This document shows, piece by piece, positions 16,940-23,867 of a DNA stretch of 64,000 nt; the stretch's first letter is position 1; the number at the start of each line of letters is the position of its first letter. Both the position numbers and the translations under genes were made by a program. The stretch comes from Actinosynnema sp. ALI-1.44 (GTDB lineage: Bacteria > Actinomycetota > Actinomycetes > Mycobacteriales > Pseudonocardiaceae), in contig NZ_MTQO01000048.1 of assembly GCF_001984155.1 (NCBI RefSeq), positions 1 through 64,000 on the forward strand, written 5' to 3'. The notes under the pieces were generated by a model, which was not told where the DNA came from, ran no database searches, and worked only from the letters and a program-made list of their open reading frames with translations.

Positions 16940-17332
16940 TCATCGGACCGTGCCGAGCACCCGGCTGATGGTGATCTCCAGGACGACTCGGCGGGGGTTC
17001 ACCCGTGGCGTGCGGTACCGCTGCGCGTAGCGTGCCTCGGCGTCTCGGACCGAACCGGCGTCATCCCGGACTACGGCGACGCCTTCGATCGTGGACCACC
17101 GGCGGCCATCGACCTGGCAGATCGCGGCGGGCGTGCCCGCGGTCCCGGCGGCACGCACTCGTCGGGCTTTGGCCGAGTCACCGGAGGTGATGACGCGGAC
17201 GATCCCCGCTTCGGCGTCCAGCGTCGCGCCGACCGGGACGACGTGCGGTGTGCCGTCGCGCCGGATGGTCGTGAGCGTGCAGAGATGGCGTTCCCGCCAG
17301 AAGCCGGCGAGCTCGCCGTCGGGGTCGATCAC
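16940..17332 (-). CDS. PPOX-class F420/FMN-binding oxidoreductase
   Basis: The protein has 130 residues from GTG 17332. It has the split-barrel pattern of the pyridoxamine-phosphate-oxidase superfamily, actinobacterial F420 type: FWRERHLCTLTTIRRDGTPH, VVPVGATLDAEAG, and RRWSTIEGVAVVRDD. Members reduce or oxidise diverse substrates with F420 or flavin, and many have no assigned substrate. Its start overlaps the stop of the upstream ATP synthase b-like gene by 4 bases (GTGA), so the two are translationally coupled, which is an unusual pairing. Confidence 0.8.
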   Translation of the reverse strand: MIDPDGELAGFWRERHLCTLTTIRRDGTPHVVPVGATLDAEAGIVRVITSGDSAKARRVRAAGTAGTPAAICQVDGRRWSTIEGVAVVRDDAGSVRDAEARYAQRYRTPRVNPRRVVLEITISRVLGTVR

Positions 17333-17832
17333 GACAGGGACCGGCGGCGCATGTCGGCTTCCACGTCGGCGGGATATTCGTTGAGCACGCGGCCGGCGAG
17401 CTCGACGGCGATCCTGGTGACCTCGGCTGCCAACTCCTGCTTCACCCTGGCCCGTTGGGTTTCCAGGTCGGCACGGGCCTCGGCGACCAACTGGTCCGCC
17501 TGCGCCTTGGCCCGGGCACGGGCTTCGACGAGGATCTCGTTGCCCTCGGCCCTGGCCTGGTCGCGGATACCGGCGGCCTCGGCCTGCGCGGCCACGAGCT
17601 GCGCCTGGTAGCGCTCCAGCGCCTGCTGTGCCTGCGCCTGCATCGCCTCGGCTTCGTCGATCCGGCCTTCGACGCGGGTGTGCCGCTCGGTGTAGAGCTT
17701 CTCGAACCGCGGAGTGACGACCTTGGCCAGCACGAGGTACAGGATCAGGAACAGCGCGAGGCCCAGCGGGACTTCGATGAGCAGGTCCGAGTAGAAGATC
17801 GGGGACTCGGCTGCGAGAACCGCGGTCGACAT
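17329..17832 (-). CDS. ATP synthase F0 subunit b-like protein, isolated gene
   Basis: The protein has 167 residues. One membrane helix comes first (VPLGLALFLILYLVLAKVV, about 21-39), then VTPRFEKLYTERHTRVEGRI and a long uninterrupted charged coiled coil rich in Ala, Glu, Gln and Arg (EAMQAQAQQALERYQAQLVA onward), ending LAGRVLNEYPADVEADMR. This order and length match AtpF, the peripheral-stalk subunit of F1F0 ATP synthase. No other atp genes are near; the downstream partner is a PPOX oxidoreductase. Either it is a paralogue able to enter the stalk or a membrane coiled-coil protein derived from AtpF. Confidence 0.75.
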   Translation of the reverse strand: MSTAVLAAESPIFYSDLLIEVPLGLALFLILYLVLAKVVTPRFEKLYTERHTRVEGRIDEAEAMQAQAQQALERYQAQLVAAQAEAAGIRDQARAEGNEILVEARARAKAQADQLVAEARADLETQRARVKQELAAEVTRIAVELAGRVLNEYPADVEADMRRRSLS

Positions 17833-17919
17833 CGGCGCTCCCCTCGTCGGTGCTGTAGCCAGCCTACCGGTGGCGGCACACCGCCCGACGCCGGGACATG
17901 TCGGGGATTGACGCGAAAT

Positions 17920-17942
17920 TGCGCTATCCCGAAAGTAGCGCA
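17920..17942. promoter_or_regulatory. Inverted repeat upstream of the MFS gene
   Basis: TGCGCTA (17920-17926) and TAGCGCA (17936-17942) are perfect complements across 9 bases. A TTGACG hexamer at 17908-17913 could be a -35 element just before it. A second short hairpin CTGGA/TCCAG follows at 17956-17970, in the leader before the MFS start. The pair could be an operator or a folded leader; no adjacent regulator gene identifies the ligand. Confidence 0.4.
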
Positions 17943-17977
17943 GTTCACACCACCTCTGGAATTACTCCAGGTAGATC

Positions 17978-18010
17978 ATGGTTGTCGGTCTACTGGGAGG
18001 AATTTCATGA
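17978..18010 (+). CDS. Possible 10-residue leader peptide of the MFS gene
   Basis: ATG 17978 opens a 10-codon frame reading MVVGLLGGIS whose TGA (18008-18010) overlaps the MFS ATG (18007-18009) as ATGA. A CCAGG lies about 7 bases before it, and the strong GGGAGG that serves the MFS gene is inside the leader ORF. The layout would couple MFS translation to translation of the leader, as in drug-inducible translational attenuation. Whether it is translated is not shown. Confidence 0.35.
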   Translation: MVVGLLGGIS

Positions 18011-19512
18011 CTCAGGTCGCGCGCACCGCTGTGGGGTTGCGCTCCGAACGCGGACCGATCCTTGGTTCGATCATGCTGGCCACCGCGCTCGTGGCGCTGG
18101 ACAGCACCATCATCGCGACCGCCGTCCCGTCCGTCGTAGCCGATTTGGGCGGGTTTTCACAGTTTCCCTGGTTGTTCTCCATCTACCTGTTGACGCAGGC
18201 CGTCACGACCCCGCTCTACGGGAAGTTCGCCGACTTGTTCGGCCGCAAACCCGTGCTGCTTTTCGGAATCGGGATCTTCCTGCTCGGCTCGGTGCTGTGC
18301 GGCGCCGCCTGGAGCATGCCCGTGCTGATCGCCGCGCGCGCCATCCAGGGCATCGGCGCCGGTGCCGTGCAGCCGATCAGCATGACCATGCTCGGCGACC
18401 TGTACACGCTGGAGGAACGAGCCAGGGTCCAGGGTTACGCCACCAGCGTGTGGGCGGCGTCGTCACTGATCGGCCCCGCGCTCGGTGGCGTGTTCGCCGA
18501 GTACGTCTCGTGGCGGTGGATCTTCTTCATCAACCTGCCGATCGGCGCGCTGGCCGTGCTGGTCCTGATGCGCAAGTTCAACGAGAAGATCACCAGGAGC
18601 AAACACAAGATCGACTACCTCGGGTCGGCACTGCTGACCATCGGCCTGTCGCTGGCTCTGCTGGGGTTGCTCGAAGGCGGCGTGGCGTGGGCGTGGGATT
18701 CCGCGCCGAGTCTGCTGATCTTCGCGGCGGGCGCGGCCTCGTTGATCGCTTTCGGTTTCGTCGAACGCAAGGCCGCCGAACCGGTGCTGCCGCTGTGGGT
18801 CTTCCAGAACCGCACGATCGTCGGCGGCAACCTGATGTCGTTGATCGTCGGCGCGTTGATGATGGGCCTCAGCTCGTACCTGCCGACGTTCGCCGAGGGT
18901 GTGCTGGGCACGGGCGCGCTCGTCGCTGGCTTCACGCTGGCCGCCATGACCATCGGCTGGCCGATCGCGGCCACGCTGTCCGGTCACGCGTACATGCGGA
19001 TCGGTCTGCGCAACACGGCGATGGCCGGTGCGGTGTTCGCCATCGTCGGTTCCGTGCTGACGACGCTGCTCAGCCCGACCACCGCGGTCTGGCTGGCCGG
19101 AGCGGTCGCGTTCGTCGTCGGCGTCGGTCTCGGCCTGACGTCCAGCCCGTCCACGATCGCCGTGCAGGTGTCGGTCGGGTGGGAACGGCGTGGTGTCGCC
19201 ACCGGTACGACCATGTTCTGCCGTTCGCTCGGCAGCGCGGTCGGTGTGGCCGTGTTCGGGGCGATCGCCAACGCCACGCTCGCCAACCGCTTCGCCAACC
19301 CACCGGCCGAGGTGGCCGGGCAACTGCCCGACAGCCTCGACGCGACGAGTCTCGTCCTGGGCGCCAAGGACGATTCACCGGTGGCGACGTTCGTGCGTGG
19401 CGCCTTGTACGACGCCACGCACAACGTCTTCACCGCGATGGTCGTCATCGCCGCGTTCATGGTGGTCGCCTTGCTGTTGATGCCTAGCCGGACTGCGGCG
19501 GAACGTGCTTGA
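18007..19512 (+). CDS. MFS drug efflux transporter, EmrB/QacA (DHA2) family
   Basis: The protein has 501 residues from ATG 18007 behind GGGAGG. It begins with about 25 polar residues, then helix 1 carries the family mark LVALDSTIIATAVPSVVADL (motif D1). Motif A is GKFADLFGRKPVLLFGIG and motif C is SSLIGPALGGVFAEYVSWRW. About 14 helices are expected. It exports hydrophobic drugs by proton antiport. A 10-codon leader ORF and two inverted repeats precede it. The 3' end overlaps the convergent erythromycin-esterase-like gene by 29 bases. Confidence 0.9.
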   Translation: MTQVARTAVGLRSERGPILGSIMLATALVALDSTIIATAVPSVVADLGGFSQFPWLFSIYLLTQAVTTPLYGKFADLFGRKPVLLFGIGIFLLGSVLCGAAWSMPVLIAARAIQGIGAGAVQPISMTMLGDLYTLEERARVQGYATSVWAASSLIGPALGGVFAEYVSWRWIFFINLPIGALAVLVLMRKFNEKITRSKHKIDYLGSALLTIGLSLALLGLLEGGVAWAWDSAPSLLIFAAGAASLIAFGFVERKAAEPVLPLWVFQNRTIVGGNLMSLIVGALMMGLSSYLPTFAEGVLGTGALVAGFTLAAMTIGWPIAATLSGHAYMRIGLRNTAMAGAVFAIVGSVLTTLLSPTTAVWLAGAVAFVVGVGLGLTSSPSTIAVQVSVGWERRGVATGTTMFCRSLGSAVGVAVFGAIANATLANRFANPPAEVAGQLPDSLDATSLVLGAKDDSPVATFVRGALYDATHNVFTAMVVIAAFMVVALLLMPSRTAAERA

Positions 19513-20641
19513 GGAACACGATCCCGTCCGTGTCCTTGACGTGGGCGGGGTCGATGGGGAACCAGCGGTGGTCGTTGTCGTCACGCATCTTCAAGCCGGT
19601 GGTGTCGATCCGGCTGGATTCCAGGACGCAGTCGCGCGGCAGTGAACCCTCCAGGGTGCCCGGGGCGGGTGTGCCGATCTCGAAGTCGGGCGCGCTGCCG
19701 ATCGCGGTGGCCAGGAACGTGTACCCGGCACCGAGTTCGGCGCCGAGGATCGCGCCCGCGCTCCACCATTCCTGCGTCGCGTCAGCGAACTCCCACACGG
19801 ACTTCTCCCGCTGCAGGTGCTTGTTGTGCGCGAAGACCATGGTCTTGCCGTACTCGGTGACGGCTTTGAGGTTCTCGGCCATCATCGCGTCCCTGATCGC
19901 CAGCAGCACCGGGATCCGTTCCGGCGAATTCCACGCCATGGTGGCGTGGTAGCGCAGCAAACCGTTGGCGGTCCTGGCGTACAGCCTGGCCAGCCACCAG
20001 TCGTCACGGGACCGCGCGATCAGCCGCGGTGTCTCGGCGACCACTCGTCCCCGCAGGTCGTCGACGATCAGCCTGAGCCGCTCGACGTCGTCGGACGAGC
20101 CGACCGACTGCGTGGGGTCCATCGCCGCGTCGGGGTTGGTCCAGCGCTCGTCCGGCCCGAGCAGTTCGTCCACTTCGTACGGTGAGCCGAAGAACGCGTT
20201 CAGCCCGGTGATCGCCTGGCGGGGGCTGGCCGCCTCGGTGATCTCCAACGGTCCGTCGAAGCCGAAGAACCGGACCGGGTCGTCGTGGGTCCGGTTGTAC
20301 TCCCGCATCCACTCGAGCAGTTCGCGCGACGACTCGAACTGGCCGAATCCGTGGCTGAACCCGTTTTCCAGCGCGTCGTCGACCGACCCGACGCCGTCGA
20401 CGACGTAGGCGTTCGCCACCAAGCCCTTCATGCAGCAGCTCTCGATCGCGAGCGCGCGGTAGCCGTGGTGCTCGACGAGGTACTGGAAGACGCGAGTTCG
20501 TAGTCGCGGCAACGCCTCGACCCAGTGCGTCGGCTCCCCCATCGCGAACACGTGCGGAGTGGTCGGCCGGGTCTCCAGGAACGCGTTCACCGCGGGCCCG
20601 ACATCCTCGGACAAAGCCATCCCTGCTTGTTCAATCAGCAT
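19484..20641 (-). CDS. Erythromycin esterase family protein
   Basis: The protein has 385 residues from ATG 20641; ATG 20620 is an alternative. The family fingerprint is present: FAMGEPTHWVEALPRLRTRV with the candidate catalytic His, YRALAIESCCMKGLVANAYV, PVRFFGFDGP and the late MVFAHNKHLQREKSV. Ere enzymes hydrolyse the macrolide lactone, but most chromosomal members have unknown substrates. It is divergent from a TioE-like MerR regulator across an inverted repeat, which suggests regulation by that protein. The C-terminal end overlaps the MFS gene on the other strand. Confidence 0.8.
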   Translation of the reverse strand: MLIEQAGMALSEDVGPAVNAFLETRPTTPHVFAMGEPTHWVEALPRLRTRVFQYLVEHHGYRALAIESCCMKGLVANAYVVDGVGSVDDALENGFSHGFGQFESSRELLEWMREYNRTHDDPVRFFGFDGPLEITEAASPRQAITGLNAFFGSPYEVDELLGPDERWTNPDAAMDPTQSVGSSDDVERLRLIVDDLRGRVVAETPRLIARSRDDWWLARLYARTANGLLRYHATMAWNSPERIPVLLAIRDAMMAENLKAVTEYGKTMVFAHNKHLQREKSVWEFADATQEWWSAGAILGAELGAGYTFLATAIGSAPDFEIGTPAPGTLEGSLPRDCVLESSRIDTTGLKMRDDNDHRWFPIDPAHVKDTDGIVFLKHVPPQSG

Positions 20642-20663
20642 GGCCTCAACCGTATCGTTGAAC

Positions 20664-20687
20664 TTCCAGTGTAAACTTTTCCTGGAA
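20664..20687. promoter_or_regulatory. Inverted repeat between esterase and MerR genes
   Basis: TTCCAG (20664-20669) and CTGGAA (20682-20687) are complementary across a 12-base A/T-rich spacer. The site is 23 bases from the esterase start and 35 from the MerR start. MerR proteins bind such repeats inside stretched promoters, so this is the likely shared operator. The assignment is positional. Confidence 0.55.
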
Positions 20688-20721
20688 TACGTCCACGGAT
20701 CGTGAGAAAACCTTCAACGCC

Positions 20722-21405
20722 ATGAACAGGCCGATTGACCTGGCCCGGCAGTATGGCCTGTCCACGCAGGCGGTCAGGAACTACGAGGAAGCCGGGATCC
20801 TGCCGCCCGCGGACCGCACGCCGAGCGGCTACCGCCGGTACACGCCGTCGCACGCGGCCGCGCTGGGCACGTTCCTCGCCCTCATCCCGGCGCACGGCCA
20901 CCAGACCGCCTCGGCGATCATGCGCGCGGTCAACTTCGGTGAGCTCGATCGCGCGCTGGCGCTCATCGACGACAGCCACGACCAGCTCCGCAAGGACCGG
21001 CAGACGCTCGTCGCAGTGCGCGACGCGCTCGAGGACCTGACGCCGCCGAGCGAGTCCAAGGTGGAGTCCATCGGCGCGCTCGCCCACCAGTTGCGGATCC
21101 GCCCGGCGACCCTGCGGAAATGGGAACGGGCCGGGCTGGTCCGGCCGAACCGCGACCCGAGGACGGGCTACCGCGTCTACTCGGCGGCCGACGTCCGGGA
21201 CGCCGAGTTGGCGCACCAGCTCAGGCGAGGCGGCTACCTGCTGCACCAGATCGCCGAGGTCCTCGACCAGGTGCGGACGGCCGGTGGCGTCGAACCGTTG
21301 CAAGCGGTCCTTGACGACTGGCGTGAGCAGCACGTCCGGCGTGGTCGCGCCATGCTCGCCGCCGCCGCGTCACTCGGCGCCTACCTCGATGACGGTGGCT
21401 TCTGA
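20722..21405 (+). CDS. MerR-family regulator with two MerR DNA-binding domains (TioE-like)
   Basis: The protein has 227 residues. Domain 1 is an N-terminal MerR HTH (IDLARQYGLSTQAVRNYEEA then GILPPADRTPSGYRRYT). A helical linker follows, then a second full MerR HTH near residues 118-150 (IGALAHQLRIRPATLRKWER, AGLVRPNRDPRTGYRVYSAA). The double-domain layout is that of TioE-type regulators from thiocoraline and similar clusters. It is divergent from the erythromycin-esterase-like gene and probably controls it through the repeat at 20664-20687. The 3' end is one base from the convergent DUF4241-like gene. Confidence 0.85.
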   Translation: MNRPIDLARQYGLSTQAVRNYEEAGILPPADRTPSGYRRYTPSHAAALGTFLALIPAHGHQTASAIMRAVNFGELDRALALIDDSHDQLRKDRQTLVAVRDALEDLTPPSESKVESIGALAHQLRIRPATLRKWERAGLVRPNRDPRTGYRVYSAADVRDAELAHQLRRGGYLLHQIAEVLDQVRTAGGVEPLQAVLDDWREQHVRRGRAMLAAAASLGAYLDDGGF

Positions 21406-21406
21406 A

Positions 21407-22417
21407 CTACTGGACGTGGATGTCCAGCACCGCCCGGACACCCACGAGCCGGTCGCCCGCGTAGTCGGCGTACGTCGGGTAGAAGCCGTCACCCCAGTCG
21501 GTCATGGCGAAGACGATCCGTGCCCCGCCGACCTCGATCTCACCGGAGCCAGTCTCGCCCGCGCGGACGTCTCGCATGACTTGCCAGTGGTGCGAATGCG
21601 GCCGGAAGTCCAGCTTGAGCTTCTTGCCGTTGGCGGTCTGCCACGTCTCCACGGCCTCGTAACGGGAGATCGCGTCCTCCAGGCCGAGGTCCTCCCAGCC
21701 GTGCACGCCTTCGGGCAACAGGCCCGCCTCGTGAGCCGCGGCCGCTTCCTCGGCGTCCAGGCCCCAGAACGCCACGTCGGCCTTGCCGTCGACCGGTTTC
21801 AGGTGCCGCCACGCGCCCAACGCGTCCGCGTCGGCGAACGCCAGCCTGGCCCAGTCCACGCCGACCCGGCCGAGGAACTCACTGCGGGTAACGGGTTCCT
21901 CACCGACTCGCACAGTGATGTCCTTGAGCCGCACACCGTGTTCGCCGTAGTCGTGCTTGGTCGCCTCGACCGGCAACGGGCGGTCGGTGGGCAGTCCGCT
22001 GACAGTCACCACCGGCACACCGAAGATGATGAACCCGCCGTCACCTCGGGCGTTGCTGCGCCGAACGCGTTCGCGGTGCGGCACGCGTTCGGGCTGCGGC
22101 TCGACGCGTGCGTCGAAACCCTCGTCGTGGCAGAACTCCGCGAACTGCCGTGGCAGGTCCGGCACGTGGGACATCGGGATGTCGTACAGCGACACACCCG
22201 CCTGCCTGTCGTACGCGGCAGCCGCCGCTTCCGCGTCCGGTCCGGCGATGGTGAAGTCGACCGCGCCGACGATCTCCTTGACCAGCCGGGGATCGTCGAT
22301 CTCGAGCAGCACCGGGTCGATCTCGGCAGGCGACCGATCGCCCGACCACGCGCCCAGATAACCCCCGTCAGCGACGACCAGGTGGCCGGACGGACACGTG
22401 ATCTGTCCTAATCGCAT
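21407..22417 (-). CDS. Hypothetical protein, DUF4241-like C-terminus
   Basis: The protein has 336 residues from ATG 22417. The N-terminal part starts with GQITCPSGHLVVADGGYLGA. The C-terminus IVFAMTDWGDGFYPTYADYA followed by DRLVGVRAVLD resembles the end of DUF4241 proteins, which usually show GWGDGxYPTYxGRDADG. The middle is unrecognised. There is no signal peptide or membrane segment. The chosen start lies inside the last 50 bases of the upstream MFS gene on the same strand, implying co-transcription. Function unknown. Confidence 0.6.
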   Translation of the reverse strand: MRLGQITCPSGHLVVADGGYLGAWSGDRSPAEIDPVLLEIDDPRLVKEIVGAVDFTIAGPDAEAAAAAYDRQAGVSLYDIPMSHVPDLPRQFAEFCHDEGFDARVEPQPERVPHRERVRRSNARGDGGFIIFGVPVVTVSGLPTDRPLPVEATKHDYGEHGVRLKDITVRVGEEPVTRSEFLGRVGVDWARLAFADADALGAWRHLKPVDGKADVAFWGLDAEEAAAAHEAGLLPEGVHGWEDLGLEDAISRYEAVETWQTANGKKLKLDFRPHSHHWQVMRDVRAGETGSGEIEVGGARIVFAMTDWGDGFYPTYADYAGDRLVGVRAVLDIHVQ

Positions 22418-23810
22418 CACCGGATCCTATTCCCTTCGCACGAGAGGACAGTATCCGGAGCACGAGCACGGACAGCGACGCCGTGATCACGGCACACACC
22501 GACGCGACCACGTTGAGCCCTGCGGTGAACTGCGTCGGTGTGGTCTCCAGCAACGATTGTCCGTCCGTGGCGACTGCTGTGCCGACGACACCGAGCACGC
22601 CCACGCCGAGGGCGATGCCGAACTCCATCGCGGTCTCGGACATGGCAGCCGCCGAACCGGCTTTCTCCGGCGGTGCCGTGCCGATCACCAGGTCGGTACC
22701 GAGTGCCATGATCGGGCCGACTCCCAGGTATATCAACGAGAACCCCGTCACGACGGCGGCGAGCCCGGCGGCGAGGGCCAGCACGGCGAAGCCGATCGCC
22801 GCCAGCGCCAACGCGACACCGACGACGTGTGCGGGCGTGAACCTGCTCGTCAGCTTCGGTGTGGCCATCGAGCTGACCACCAGCACCAGCGCGGACGGCA
22901 CCAGCCACAGCCCGGCCACGAACGGCGGGAAGTCCTGGACCAGCTGCATGTACTGCGTGACGAACAGGTACACGCCGCCGATCGCGGTCATCGTGAACAC
23001 CTGGACCATCAGCGCGACGCTGAACGACCTGCTACCGAACATCCGCAGGTCCAGCAACGGGTGCGCGAGCTTGCGCTGTCGTGTGACGAACAGCACGCCG
23101 AACCCGAGCCCGGCGACGATCGCGGCGCTCCCGACCACGCCGCCGTGTTGTTTGATGCCGTAGATCACCGGCAGCACCGCGGCCAACGCGAGCAACACGC
23201 TGGTCAGGTCCAGTTTCCCGGCACCGGTGTCGCGGAACTCCGGCAGCAGGACCGGCGCGACCAGCACGAGCACCGCCATGAACGGCACGGCGAGCAGGAA
23301 CACCGCGCCCCACCAGAACCACTCCAGCAGCAGCCCGCCGACGATCGGCCCGACCGCGATCCCGGCCGAGAAGCACGTGGCCCACACCGCGATCGCCGTC
23401 CCACGCTGCGCTGCCGGGAACATCGTGCTGATCAGTGCCAACGTGGACGGGCCGAGCGTGGCACCGGCCACGCCGAGCAGTCCCCGCGCGACGATCAGCA
23501 TCAGCGGACTGGTGGCGAACGCGGCGAGCACCGACGCCGCGGTGAACGCGCCTCCGCCGATCACCAGCAGTTTCCGCCTGCCGATCCTGTCCCCCAGCGT
23601 GCCCATCGTGACCAGGAAGCCCGCGACCAGGAAGCCGTAGCTGTCCACGATCCACAGCATCTCGGTGTCGGTCGGCCGCAGATCGGCGGCCAGGTGCGGC
23701 ATCGCGAGGTACAGCACGGTGGCGTCCATGCCGAGCAGCAGCGTCGGCAACGCCAGCACGGCGAGCCCGAGCCATTCCCGGGCTCCTGCCCGGGATGTGG
23801 TTGTCTCCAT
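22368..23810 (-). CDS. MFS transporter, DHA2 family
   Basis: The protein has 480 residues from ATG 23810; the in-frame extension to 23840 looks less likely. Helix 1 has the DHA2 mark LLGMDATVLYLAMPHLAADL, motif A is GTLGDRIGRRKLLVIGG, and motif C is SAGIAVGPIVGGLLLEWFWW. About 14 helices are expected. It is divergent, with 57 bases between starts, from a SARP/NB-ARC regulator that may control it. The 3' end overlaps the DUF4241-like gene by 50 bases. It is the third DHA2 pump in the window. Confidence 0.9.
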   Translation of the reverse strand: METTTSRAGAREWLGLAVLALPTLLLGMDATVLYLAMPHLAADLRPTDTEMLWIVDSYGFLVAGFLVTMGTLGDRIGRRKLLVIGGGAFTAASVLAAFATSPLMLIVARGLLGVAGATLGPSTLALISTMFPAAQRGTAIAVWATCFSAGIAVGPIVGGLLLEWFWWGAVFLLAVPFMAVLVLVAPVLLPEFRDTGAGKLDLTSVLLALAAVLPVIYGIKQHGGVVGSAAIVAGLGFGVLFVTRQRKLAHPLLDLRMFGSRSFSVALMVQVFTMTAIGGVYLFVTQYMQLVQDFPPFVAGLWLVPSALVLVVSSMATPKLTSRFTPAHVVGVALALAAIGFAVLALAAGLAAVVTGFSLIYLGVGPIMALGTDLVIGTAPPEKAGSAAAMSETAMEFGIALGVGVLGVVGTAVATDGQSLLETTPTQFTAGLNVVASVCAVITASLSVLVLRILSSRAKGIGSGDAIRTDHVSVRPPGRR

Positions 23811-23867
23811 GTCGCGAGCGTGCGCGTGAGCGCCTACCAAGGACTTACCAAGCTATTGTCTCCAGTC

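Noticed and set aside
22398-23867. Long N-terminal extension of the SARP protein
   Set aside because: The frame is open through the opposite-strand MFS gene, but its Gln/Arg/His-rich composition is a shadow; the winged helix begins at GTG 23868.
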